Source: Actinomycetospora sp. NBRC 106378
GTDB taxonomy: Bacteria > Actinomycetota > Actinomycetes > Mycobacteriales > Pseudonocardiaceae
DNA length: 64,000 nucleotides
NCBI RefSeq assembly: GCF_030269685.1
Contig: NZ_BSTT01000001.1
Span: 124,001-188,000, forward strand
Direction of reading: 5' to 3'
Part shown: in pieces, positions 1-8,535 of the stretch
Numbering within the stretch: the first letter of the stretch is position 1
How the letters are laid out: each line of letters begins with the position of its first letter
Position numbers and translations under genes: made by a program
The notes under the pieces: model-generated
What the model was told of the DNA's origin: nothing
Databases searched by the model: none
What the model saw: only the letters and a program-made list of their open reading frames with translations

Positions 1-2752
1 GCAGCGCGCGGCCGGCGGCGGCCGCCCAGACCACGGCGGCCGGGAGCGCGACCCACGCCGTGGCGGCCCCCGGCGACCGGACCTCGCCGTGCACCACGTC
101 GGAGGCGAGCGGAAGGTCGAGCAGCTCGGCGAGCGCAGCCGCGACCCGGGCCGCGACCGGCACCACGCAGCTCGGCTCGAGGGCGGGCAGCAGCCACGGC
201 CGGTCGAGGACGACCGGGGTCGGGTCACGGTCGGGGTCCGCCGTGACGACCCCGCCGCCGGCGGTGCGCACCCGCTCCGGCGGATCGACGTCGGCCACGT
301 CGACGGACCGGGCGTCGACCGCCTCCCCGAGCGCGGTGTGCGCCGCGAGCGCCGCACCCACGGGCACCGCACGCGCCGGGTCGGCGAGGCGGGCGAGCAG
401 GTCGTCGGCCTCCGCCGCGTCCGCGACCCGCAGGTCGGTCCGGACCCCGATCGCCGTCAGGAACCCGGCGTCGAGATCGACCGGCGCCGGGTCGTAGAGA
501 GCCGCCAGGCCGCCCCCGACGGCCGGTCCCGGCAGCCGCCACGCCCGCGGCCGGCGCCCCGCGAGCCGGCCGTGCCGGGCGAGCCACCAGGCCGTGTAGG
601 GCACCGGTTCGCCCGGCAGACGCACCAGCGCGGCCCGCACCTCGCGGTCGGCCGCCAGCAGCGGCCACGCGGCGGACCAGTCGGCGACGAGGTCGAGGTC
701 GCGCACCGCGACGAGGGTGCTCGGGAGGGTGGACCGGTCACCGTCGTCGGTGTCGTGCGTGTCGTCCCTGCCGTTCCTGTCGTGGCGGGGCTCGGGGTCG
801 ACCTCCTCGGCCCACCACGTCTCCTCGTCGTCGAGGTCGTGGTCGGGACCCGCCGGGGCGTCGTCGCGGAGCACCCCGAACCCGTCGAGCACGCCGGCGG
901 CCAGCAGCGCGTCCCGTCGGTGCTCGGCGAGCGCGCGGTCCGCCAGGACCCCCACCGGCGAGTCGTCCCCCAGCACCGACCGCAGCGCACCGTCGGGCAA
1001 CACGAGCTCGTCGGCGCGCCGGTACCCGCCGTCGCGCTCGGGCAGGGCGAGTGCGCCGAGGCCGACCACCCCGGGCGTCAGGACCGCGAGGACGAGCCGC
1101 GCGAGCGGCTCGACGTCGAGCCCGGCCTCGGCGTCGTCCACGGAGCGCTCGACCGCGTCACGGACCTCGGGCTCGTCGAGCAGCGCCGGCCCGTCGGCGG
1201 GGCGGGCACCGAGCGCCTCGAGCAGCGGGTGGACCGCGTCGGGGTGGACGAGCCGCAGGTCCAGGCCGTCCAGCTCCAGGTCCGCGACGTCCTTCCCCGG
1301 CAGCAGGGTCCCCCGCGGGCCGAGCACCAGCCGTCCGTCCACGAGCGGGACCGGCAGGGCGGCGAGCTCGCCCCGGTCGAGACCCTCGAGCCCGGCGAGG
1401 GCGTCGTCGAGCGTCCGCCACCACGACGGCGGGCGGCGCAGCCCGGCCAGGCGGTCGACGAGCGCGGCCGGGTCGAGGCGGGTCACGCCGAGGTCGCCGA
1501 GCGCGGGCGTCCACGGCTGCGGGGTCAGGCCGTCGAGGACGTCGGCCACGGCGGCGACGAGCGCGGGGGCCGGGTCGGCGAGGGCGAGGGCCCGGGCCGG
1601 GACGACGTCGGGTCCGGCCGCGCCGGGCAGCCACGCCGCGTGCCGCAGCGCCGCGAGGACGCCCTCGCGCAGGACGGCGTCCACCTCGGAGCCGGGCAGT
1701 CCGGGCGCGGGGACGAGGGCGGCGCGGTCGTCGGGCGCGAGGCGGCGGACGAGGTCGGGGTAGCGCGTGGCGGCGGCCCGCAGCACGTGGTCGGTGACCC
1801 GGCCCCGGCGCACGCGGCGGCGGTCGGCGTCGAGCGGGACGGTGACGACGAGGCGGGCGGGCAGCGTCGTCGTCTCCGCGGTGGCCGTCGGCGCGTGCAG
1901 GGTGTCGGGCCGGGTGTCGGGGGCGGCCGTGGGGTGGGCCCACAGCCCCTCCCAGGCGGTGCGACCGCGGTCCTCGACGGCGAGGGCATCCCCGGTCACG
2001 TCCGCCGGCAGGTCGCCGTCGATCGGCAGCGTGGTCCACGTCGTGTCGCCGATCCGCAGCCGACCGTCGCCCGCGTCGACCCGCTCGACCGTCTCGCCGG
2101 CCACCTCCACCGCGGCGAGCCAGGGCAGCGCGAGCAGCAGGTCCGGGGCCTCGTCGCGCGCCTGGCGCAGGACGTCGACGGCGGGATCGCGCAACGGGAG
2201 GCGCACCTCGGTGGTGAACGCCGGGTCGAGGTCCTCCTCGACGGGCCACGGCAGGCGCAGGACCGGGACGCCGTCCGGCCCACGCCGGCGGGCCTCCGCG
2301 GCGAGCGCGCCACCCGCCGTCGTGACCTCGGCGAGGGTGCGGACGCGGTCGAAGGCGACACCGCCGCCGTGGCCGACCACGCGCGGCGCGTCGGTCAGGT
2401 CGAGGACGGCGCTGAACCCGACCCCGAACCGCCCGACCGTGCCACCGGACCGCTTGGCCGACGCGCGCAGCGAGGCCAGGGCCGCGACCCCCTCGGCGTC
2501 GAGCGGGGCGCCGGTGTTCGCGACGCGCAGCTCGTCGTCGTGCCGCGTGACCCGCAACCGCGCGGGCCTGCCGGCCGCCCGGCCCGCGTCGGCCGCGTTC
2601 TGGGCGAGCTCGGTGAACCACCGGCCGCGGTAGCCGCCGCGGACGAGGTCCTCCTCGGCATTGGCGTCCTCACGGAACCGCGCGGGCGAGGCGGTCCAGG
2701 CGTCGAGGACCGTGCGCCGCAGTGTCTCCGTGCCGAACGGGTCCCCCGACAC
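1..2752 (-). CDS. Sacsin-like GHKL ATPase-domain protein, 3' end cut by window edge
   Basis: The minus frame is open from a GTG at 2752 to the window edge (917 codons, no stop). The first 120 residues read as a GHKL/HSP90-type ATPase of the sacsin N-terminal kind: N-box ELAQNAADA near residue 49, a nucleotide-loop NTGAPL near 79 and a second glycine box GRFGVGFSAV near 107. The N-terminal stretch REDANAEEDLVRGGYRGR is typical of actinobacterial sacsin-like proteins. The rest is a long alanine/leucine/aspartate-rich region without a motif I recognise. The start follows a GGGGAGA Shine-Dalgarno. The DUF3027 gene lies just upstream on the same strand with a 13-base gap, so the two are probably one transcript. 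Chaperone-like ATPase activity is inferred from the family; no substrate can be named. Confidence 0.85.
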   Translation of the reverse strand, partial: MSGDPFGTETLRRTVLDAWTASPARFREDANAEEDLVRGGYRGRWFTELAQNAADAGRAAGRPARLRVTRHDDELRVANTGAPLDAEGVAALASLRASAKRSGGTVGRFGVGFSAVLDLTDAPRVVGHGGGVAFDRVRTLAEVTTAGGALAAEARRRGPDGVPVLRLPWPVEEDLDPAFTTEVRLPLRDPAVDVLRQARDEAPDLLLALPWLAAVEVAGETVERVDAGDGRLRIGDTTWTTLPIDGDLPADVTGDALAVEDRGRTAWEGLWAHPTAAPDTRPDTLHAPTATAETTTLPARLVVTVPLDADRRRVRRGRVTDHVLRAAATRYPDLVRRLAPDDRAALVPAPGLPGSEVDAVLREGVLAALRHAAWLPGAAGPDVVPARALALADPAPALVAAVADVLDGLTPQPWTPALGDLGVTRLDPAALVDRLAGLRRPPSWWRTLDDALAGLEGLDRGELAALPVPLVDGRLVLGPRGTLLPGKDVADLELDGLDLRLVHPDAVHPLLEALGARPADGPALLDEPEVRDAVERSVDDAEAGLDVEPLARLVLAVLTPGVVGLGALALPERDGGYRRADELVLPDGALRSVLGDDSPVGVLADRALAEHRRDALLAAGVLDGFGVLRDDAPAGPDHDLDDEETWWAEEVDPEPRHDRNGRDDTHDTDDGDRSTLPSTLVAVRDLDLVADWSAAWPLLAADREVRAALVRLPGEPVPYTAWWLARHGRLAGRRPRAWRLPGPAVGGGLAALYDPAPVDLDAGFLTAIGVRTDLRVADAAEADDLLARLADPARAVPVGAALAAHTALGEAVDARSVDVADVDPPERVRTAGGGVVTADPDRDPTPVVLDRPWLLPALEPSCVVPVAARVAAALAELLDLPLASDVVHGEVRSPGAATAWVALPAAVVWAAAAGRAL

Positions 2753-2765
2753 CGTCTCCCCGACG

Positions 2766-3539
2766 TCAGTCGGTCGCGGGCACGGGGTCCATCTCGACCC
2801 CGTCGTCGTAGACCAGCTCGGCGACCATCACGACCGAGCCGGTGTCGACCTGCATCTCGGAGTGCCCACCGCAGCCGTACTCGGCGTGCACCACGTGCCC
2901 GTCGGCCGGGACGTTGCCGTTGCCGCAGACTCCGAACGCGCCGCGCAGCGACCCGCCGAGCGTGAGGTAGAAGCCGCAGGTCCCGCAGTGCGCGGAGGCG
3001 GCGCGCGCCATCTCCGCGGTCGGGCCGAAGTCGCCGCCGGTCCAGCGCTCGGCCGCGTCGAACCGGCCCTCCGGGCTCATCACCCGGGGGCGCCCGAAGC
3101 CGAGCTCGTCGGCGACCGCGCGGATCTCGTCGGCACCGGGCTCGTCGTCGTCCAGCGCCGCGTGGGCCGGGACGAGGCGCTCGTCGTCCTCGTCGACCGG
3201 GAGCAGGTCGCCGGGCGCGAGGTCCTCGGCGCGCACGCGCTCGTTCCACGGCACCCACTCCGGGGCCGTGACGGCGCCCGTGCCGGGCAGGAGGGCGACC
3301 TCGCCCAGGGTCGCCTCGTCGACGCCCATCACGGTGACCGCCCACGTCCAGCCCCGGTATCCGGGCTTGGCGGCGGCGAAGTAGTGGGTGGCGGCGGTGT
3401 CGTCCTCACGGACGACCTCGAGGTGGTCGCCGACCTCTCCTGCCTCGCCGTCGGCCGCGTCGACGGCTGCGGCGCGCGCGAGGTCGACGGCGTCGGCGAG
3501 CACGGCAGTCGGCACGGAGCTGTCTACGAGGTCCTGCAC
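2766..3539 (-). CDS. DUF3027 family protein
   Basis: A 257-residue soluble protein matching actinobacterial DUF3027. The N-terminal part has the pattern LADAVDLARAAAVDAA followed by YRGWTWAVTVMGV. The C-terminal half has a cysteine cluster (CGTCGFY, FGVCGN, YGCGGHSE) that probably binds zinc. The open frame extends further 5' but runs into the divergent cyclase gene, so I chose the GTG at 3539 (VQDLVDSSVPTAV), where family similarity begins; a second GTG lies 8 codons in. It precedes the sacsin-like gene by 13 bases. No biochemical role is known for the family. Confidence 0.85.
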   Translation of the reverse strand: MQDLVDSSVPTAVLADAVDLARAAAVDAADGEAGEVGDHLEVVREDDTAATHYFAAAKPGYRGWTWAVTVMGVDEATLGEVALLPGTGAVTAPEWVPWNERVRAEDLAPGDLLPVDEDDERLVPAHAALDDDEPGADEIRAVADELGFGRPRVMSPEGRFDAAERWTGGDFGPTAEMARAASAHCGTCGFYLTLGGSLRGAFGVCGNGNVPADGHVVHAEYGCGGHSEMQVDTGSVVMVAELVYDDGVEMDPVPATD

Positions 3540-3593
3540 CCGTCCGATTGTGCCTGACTCCACCGGAGCACCGGGCGTGGGAGTCTCCGTGGC

Positions 3594-4364
3594 GTGCGGT
3601 GGCTCCTCGCGCTGGTCCTCGTCCCGGTCGTCTCGCTCGTCGCGGCCGGCTGCTCCTCGACCCCGGCTCCCGCCGACCCGTCCGTCACCCGCATGACGGT
3701 GCAGGTGCTCGGGACGATGCCGCACGACCCGGCGGCCTTCACCCAGGGCTTCGAGATCGCCGGGAACAGCCTGTGGGAGGGGACCGGGCTCGAGGGGCGG
3801 TCGCAGCTCCGCGAGACCGACCCGACGACGGGAGCGGTTCGGCGCGCCGTCGACCTCCCGGCCGACCAGTTCGGCGAGGGCATCACCGTCACCCCCACCG
3901 CGATCTGGCAGCTCACCTGGAAGGACGGCGTGGTCTACCGGCGCGACCCGGCCACGCTCGCCGTCACCGCGACGTTCCCCCTCGACCGGGAGGGCTGGGG
4001 CATCTGCCACACGGCGACCGACCTGGTCACCTCGGACGGCTCGTCGACCCTCGTCTTCCGCGATCCGGTCACGTTCGCCCCGCGGCGCACCGTCGACACC
4101 GGCGTGTCGCAGCTGAACGAGCTGGAGTGCGTCGGCGACACGGTCTGGGCGAACGTGTGGCAGACCGACGAGATCGTCGGGGTCGACCCGTCGTCGGGAC
4201 GGGTGACTGCGGTCGTCGACGCCGCCGCGCTGCGGCCGGCGCAGACGCGGAGTGACCCCGACGCCGTGCTCAACGGCATCGCGGCGATCCCCGGCACGAA
4301 CCAGTTCCTGCTCACCGGCAAGCGCTGGCCGGTGACCTACCGGGTGGCGCTGCGCGCCTCGTGA
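3594..4364 (+). CDS. Glutaminyl-peptide cyclotransferase-like lipoprotein
   Basis: A 256-residue protein with a lipoprotein signal: hydrophobic segment then lipobox VAAGC with Cys20. The mature part matches the plant-type glutaminyl cyclase family (five-bladed propeller): FTQGFEIAGNSLWEGTGLEGRSQLRE near residues 43-65, later LNELECVGDTVWANVWQTDEI and LNGIAAIPGTNQFLLTGKRW. These enzymes convert N-terminal Gln to pyroglutamate on peptides, here outside the membrane. It is divergent from DUF3027 with 54 bases between starts, and convergent with the dehydrogenase downstream. Its TGA lies inside the palindrome at 4361-4400. Confidence 0.88.
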   Translation: MRWLLALVLVPVVSLVAAGCSSTPAPADPSVTRMTVQVLGTMPHDPAAFTQGFEIAGNSLWEGTGLEGRSQLRETDPTTGAVRRAVDLPADQFGEGITVTPTAIWQLTWKDGVVYRRDPATLAVTATFPLDREGWGICHTATDLVTSDGSSTLVFRDPVTFAPRRTVDTGVSQLNELECVGDTVWANVWQTDEIVGVDPSSGRVTAVVDAAALRPAQTRSDPDAVLNGIAAIPGTNQFLLTGKRWPVTYRVALRAS

Positions 4365-4400
4365 GCACTATTCCGTGCTCTGGCACGGATTAGTGCTCAC
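4361..4400. terminator. Convergent-gene hairpin, dispersed palindrome family A (copy 1)
   Basis: An 18-base arm starting GTGAGCACTATTCCGTGC, a TCTG loop and the complementary arm with one mismatch. It contains the stop codons of both convergent genes (TGA at 4362 on plus, TAA at 4392 on minus). There is no T-run on either side. The same sequence in inverted orientation, with a perfect and longer stem, lies at 44654-44699, also between convergent genes. A bidirectional terminator role is inferred from position. Confidence 0.75.
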
Positions 4401-7206
4401 CTGGCGAAGCCACCTCGTCGAGCAGCTCCAGGACGTGGCGGTAGGTCTGCCCGGTGGCCTTCGAGATCCCCATCTCGCAGGTGCGGTTGCAGCTCGCGTA
4501 GAGCTCCGTCGGGTGGGCGCGGACCTCGGCGGCCTGCTCGGCGGTGGCGGCCGCGGTGAGCTCGGGGTGGAGCATCCCGCGGTCGCCGGCGTACCCGCAG
4601 CAGCCCCAGGCCTTCGGGACCACGACCTCGTCGGCCACCGCCTCGGCGAGCAGCCGGAGGTCGTCGCCGATGCCGAGGTGGGTCGTCGAGCAGGTGGGGT
4701 GCAGCGTCAGCGAGGCCGCCTTCGTCGTCGGGACGGCGAGCTTGGGCAGGATCTCCTGTGCGGTGTAGGCGACGGCGTCCACGAAGTGCAGGGCGGCGAC
4801 CCGCTCGTCGTCGGGCAGGAGCTTCGCCATCCCCTCCAGCCCGTGGGTGCAGGACGACGCGTCCACGACGACGGGGAGGCGTCCGCCCTGGGTGGAGCCC
4901 CACAGCCCGTCCACGACCGTCGCGGCCATCGCCCGGCTGCCCTGCGTGAAGCCCTTGGACTCCCACGGCACGCCGCAGCACATCTGCCCGATGCCCTCGG
5001 GGACGGCGACCACGAGGCCCGCGCGCTCGGCCAGCCGCAGGAACGCGTGGGCGGCGCCGTCCCCCGACTCCGGCGCGAACACCTGGTGCAGGCAGGTCGG
5101 GAAGAACACGACGTCGGGGTCCGGCGGGTAGACCGGGTCCGGCCGGGTGTCGCCACCGGGCGGGATCTCGGCGGAGTACAGCGGCACCAGGTCGGTCGGG
5201 AGCACCGTCCGGGCCGCGGCCGAGGCCGCCGCGGTCAACCCCGGCACCGTCGCGGCGACCCTCAGGGCGACGCGGGCCGTGCCGGACACGCCCTGCCAGT
5301 GCTCCGCCACGGCCCTGCCGGCCTGCTGCGCCCGCGTGGAGTGCCGCTCGGAGCGCAGCCGCTTCATGAGGTCGCCGGTGTTGATCCGGACGGGACACGC
5401 GGTGGCGCACATCCCGTCGGCGGCGCAGGTGTCGACGGCGTCGTAGGCGTAGTCGTCCTCGATCTCCGCGGCGAGCGCCGGGTCCTTCGCCGCCGCGCGG
5501 CGCAGCACGATCCGCTGGCGGGGCGTCGTCGTGACCCGGCGCGACGGGCAGACCGGCTCGCAGTAGCCGCACTCGACGCAGGCGTCGACCTCGTGGTCCA
5601 CCGTCGGGACCGTCTTGAGATCGGTGAGGTGGGCGTCGGCCCGGTCGGACAGGATGATGCCCGGGTTGAGCAGCCCGGTGGGGTCGCAGAGGGCCTTGAC
5701 CTCCTGCATCACGCCGTAGAGCTCGTCGCCGTACTGCCGGCGCACGAACGGCGTCATGATCCGTCCGGTGCCGTGCTCGGCCTTGAGCGTGCCGTCCTGG
5801 GCGAGCACGAGGTCGACCATCTCGTCGGTGAAGACGCGGTAGCGCTCCAGCTCGCGGGGGTCGTCGAAGCGTTCGTTGACGAGGAAGTGGACGTTGCCGT
5901 CCTTCGCGTGCCCGAAGATCACCGAGCCCTCGTAGCCGTGGCGGTCGAACAGCTCCGTCAGCCCGTCGCAGGTCGAGGGCAGGGTGCGCACCGGCACGGA
6001 GATGTCCTCGAGCAGCGCCGTCGTCCCGCTCGGGCGCGCCGCGGCGACCGCGGTGTAGAGGCCCTTGCGCAGCGCCCACAGCGAGGCGCGGGCCGTGGGC
6101 TCCCGGGTCAGTCCGGCGTCGCGCGTGAGCGGCAGCTGCGCCAGCACCGGCTCGGCGTCGGCCTGGACGCCGTCGAGCTCCTCGGCGGTGGCGGTCTGGA
6201 ACTCGACGAGGAGACCGGCGTGGCTCGCCACGTCGAGTTCCTTGACCGTCTGCGGCGCCCGCGGGTCGGACTGCGCGACGACGAGCGCCCGCGCGTCGAG
6301 CAGCTCCAGCGTCTTCGCCCCGGCGTCGAGCAGGGCGGGCAGCGCGTCGGTGGCGTCGGCGGTGTTCGCGAAGACCAGCATCGAGGTCGCCGCGTGCGGG
6401 AGGACCGGCAGCGTCTCCAGCACCACGTCGGCGACGAACCCGAGCGTCCCCTCGGAGCCGACGAGCAGGTGGGCGAGGACGTCGATCGGCCGGGAGAAGT
6501 CGAGGAAGCTGTTCAGCCCGTAGCCCATCGTGTTCTTCATCGAGAACAGGTGGCGCAGCCGCTCGACGGAGTGCGGGTTCTCCGTGACCCGGCGCCGGAG
6601 CCGGTCGAGCCCCTCGTACAGGGCGGGCTCGCGGTGGCGCAGCTCGTCGTCGGCGTCCGGGCGCCCGGTGTCGAGCACGGTGCCGCTGGCCAGCACGAAC
6701 GTCAGCGAGCGCAGCGTCGAGTACGTGTTGAACTCGGTGCCGCAGCTCATGCCCGAGGAGTTGTTCGCGACGACCCCGCCGATGGTGCAGGCGACGGACG
6801 ACGCCGGGTCGGGGCCGATCTTGCGGCCGTGGGGCGCGAGGCGGGCGTTCACCTCGTTCACCGTCAGGCCCGGCTCCAGCCGCACCGCCCGTCCGTCGTC
6901 GAGCACCTCGAAGCCGCGGAAGTGCCGGCGCGTGTCCACGAGCACGCCGTCGGAGACGCCCTGCCCGGACAACGACGTCCCGCCGGAGCGGAAGGTGAGG
7001 TGCAGCCGATCCCGGACGCCGAGCTGCAGCAGCGCCGCGATCTCCGCCGTGCTGTCCGGCACCACCACCGCCTGCGGGTGCAGCAGGTAGTGGCTCGCGT
7101 CGTTGGCGTGCGCCGCGAGGTCGATCGGGCGGTGCTTGACCTCCCCGACCACCTGCCGCAGGGCTGAGACCAACGGGCTGGGGACGAGCGTGGTGGTGGC
7201 CGTCAC
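4390..7206 (-). CDS. FAD-binding and Fe-S D-lactate/2-hydroxyacid dehydrogenase
   Basis: A 938-residue three-part oxidoreductase. An FAD-binding PCMH domain (residues about 40-250, with SGGTSLSGQG near 74) and an FAD-oxidase C domain (to about 540) are followed by two 4Fe-4S motifs (ACVECGYCEPVCP, then CAADGMCATACP). Two CCG/heterodisulfide-reductase-like modules follow (QMCCGVPWES; HPTCSTTHLG with WGCCGYAGDRG). This layout matches quinone-linked D-lactate or D-2-hydroxyglutarate dehydrogenases; the substrate cannot be fixed from sequence. The frame continues far upstream, but GTG 7206 has GAAGGTGA in front and coincides with where homology starts. It is divergent from the sugar dehydrogenase gene. 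Confidence 0.9.
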   Translation of the reverse strand: MTATTTLVPSPLVSALRQVVGEVKHRPIDLAAHANDASHYLLHPQAVVVPDSTAEIAALLQLGVRDRLHLTFRSGGTSLSGQGVSDGVLVDTRRHFRGFEVLDDGRAVRLEPGLTVNEVNARLAPHGRKIGPDPASSVACTIGGVVANNSSGMSCGTEFNTYSTLRSLTFVLASGTVLDTGRPDADDELRHREPALYEGLDRLRRRVTENPHSVERLRHLFSMKNTMGYGLNSFLDFSRPIDVLAHLLVGSEGTLGFVADVVLETLPVLPHAATSMLVFANTADATDALPALLDAGAKTLELLDARALVVAQSDPRAPQTVKELDVASHAGLLVEFQTATAEELDGVQADAEPVLAQLPLTRDAGLTREPTARASLWALRKGLYTAVAAARPSGTTALLEDISVPVRTLPSTCDGLTELFDRHGYEGSVIFGHAKDGNVHFLVNERFDDPRELERYRVFTDEMVDLVLAQDGTLKAEHGTGRIMTPFVRRQYGDELYGVMQEVKALCDPTGLLNPGIILSDRADAHLTDLKTVPTVDHEVDACVECGYCEPVCPSRRVTTTPRQRIVLRRAAAKDPALAAEIEDDYAYDAVDTCAADGMCATACPVRINTGDLMKRLRSERHSTRAQQAGRAVAEHWQGVSGTARVALRVAATVPGLTAAASAAARTVLPTDLVPLYSAEIPPGGDTRPDPVYPPDPDVVFFPTCLHQVFAPESGDGAAHAFLRLAERAGLVVAVPEGIGQMCCGVPWESKGFTQGSRAMAATVVDGLWGSTQGGRLPVVVDASSCTHGLEGMAKLLPDDERVAALHFVDAVAYTAQEILPKLAVPTTKAASLTLHPTCSTTHLGIGDDLRLLAEAVADEVVVPKAWGCCGYAGDRGMLHPELTAAATAEQAAEVRAHPTELYASCNRTCEMGISKATGQTYRHVLELLDEVASPGEH

Positions 7207-7326
7207 GTCGTTCACCTTCGCACGGTCCGGGCCGGCCGGTCGGCCCGCTCGACGCCTGGATGTCGACGGGATCCGTGCGTGCCGGTCCACACCGGACACC
7301 CACGCCCGGGCAGGCATGATTCGCCC

Positions 7327-8535
7327 GTGCGTGTCGCTCCCCTGCTGACCTCCGTCGCGCTGTCGGCGGCCGTGCTCACCGCCTGCTCCTCGGCGCCCGC
7401 GCCGACGGAATCCGCGCCGGCCCCGTCGTCGACCGCGTCGAGCGCCCCCGAGGCCCCCGCCACCGGGGCCCTGCGGGTCGAACGCGTCGCCGAGGGCCTG
7501 GACAAGCCCTGGGACGTGACCTGGGTGCGCGACCGCCTGCTGGTCACCCAGCGCGGAGGCACCCTCGCCACCGTCGCCGACGGCCGCGTGCAGCCGGTCC
7601 GCGCCGACCTCGCGAGCGTCTACGCCCGCGGGGAGGGCGGGCTGATGGGGACCGCCGCCTACCCCGACGGGTCCGGGCGCTTCGTCACCTGCCAGACCCA
7701 CCAGGAGGGCGGCCGGCCCGTCGACGTCCGGGTGGTCGCCTGGCAGCTCTCGGCCGACGGCGCGAGCGCGACCCGCACGAAGGACCCGCTGGTCGGCGGC
7801 CTGCCGATCAACCCCTCGGGGCGCCACTCCGGCTGCCGGCCCACCTTCGGACCCGACGGCGCCCTGTGGATCGGCACCGGCGACACCGCCCGCGCCACGA
7901 TCCCGCAGGACCGCACCGCCCTCGGCGGGAAGGTGCTCCGCGTCGACCCCGAGACCGGCGGTCCGGCGGCCGGCAACCCCTTCGCGTCGTCGGGCAGCGC
8001 GGCCGAGCGCCTCGTCTCCGGCTACGGGCACCGCAACGTCCAGGCGGTCGCGTTCCAGCCGGGCACCGGCACGGGGTGGAGCGTCGAGCACGGCCCGGAC
8101 GTCGACGACGAGGTCAACGTCGTGATCCCCGGCCGCAACTACGGCTGGGACCCGGCCCGCGGCGGCGAGACCCCGGGCGGGTACGACGAGGGCGTCCCGA
8201 TGACCGACCTGCAGCGCTACCCCGACGCGGTGCCCGCGGCCTGGAGCTCCGGCGACCCGACCATCGCGACGAGCGGGGGCGCCTTCGTCTCCGGCGCGGC
8301 GTGGGGCGATCTCGACGGGGCCCTCGCCGTCACCGCGCAGAAGGGTGAGAAGCTGCTCTTCATGCGTCCCGGAACCGGTGCCGACGCGCAGCGGATCGTG
8401 TCGGTCACGACCCCGCCGGAGCTCGACGGCGAGTTCGGCCGACTGCGCGGAGCCCGCGTCGGACCCGACGGTGCGCTCTACCTGACGACGGACAACGGGA
8501 ACGACGACGTGATCCTGCGCGTCACCCGAGGGTGA
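7327..8535 (+). CDS. PQQ-dependent sugar dehydrogenase-type lipoprotein
   Basis: A 402-residue protein with a lipobox (VLTAC, Cys20), then a Ser/Ala/Pro-rich linker and a glucose/sorbosone dehydrogenase beta-propeller from about residue 50. Family landmarks visible are GLDKPWDVTWV, GRHSGCRPTFGPDGALWIGTG, ALGGKVLRVD, SGYGHRNVQAV and EHGPDVDDEVN. Members oxidise aldose sugars outside the membrane using PQQ; no pqq genes are in the window. GTG 7327 was chosen because an upstream in-frame start at 7279 would add a charged stretch before the signal peptide. Its TGA overlaps the GTG of the next gene (GTGA), indicating translational coupling. Confidence 0.88.
   Translation: MRVAPLLTSVALSAAVLTACSSAPAPTESAPAPSSTASSAPEAPATGALRVERVAEGLDKPWDVTWVRDRLLVTQRGGTLATVADGRVQPVRADLASVYARGEGGLMGTAAYPDGSGRFVTCQTHQEGGRPVDVRVVAWQLSADGASATRTKDPLVGGLPINPSGRHSGCRPTFGPDGALWIGTGDTARATIPQDRTALGGKVLRVDPETGGPAAGNPFASSGSAAERLVSGYGHRNVQAVAFQPGTGTGWSVEHGPDVDDEVNVVIPGRNYGWDPARGGETPGGYDEGVPMTDLQRYPDAVPAAWSSGDPTIATSGGAFVSGAAWGDLDGALAVTAQKGEKLLFMRPGTGADAQRIVSVTTPPELDGEFGRLRGARVGPDGALYLTTDNGNDDVILRVTRG

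Noticed and set aside
89-2965. A 958-codon open frame on the plus strand
   Set aside because: It is the complement of the sacsin-like gene, with Arg/Gly/Pro/Val-rich content typical of antisense frames in GC-rich DNA and no recognisable domain.
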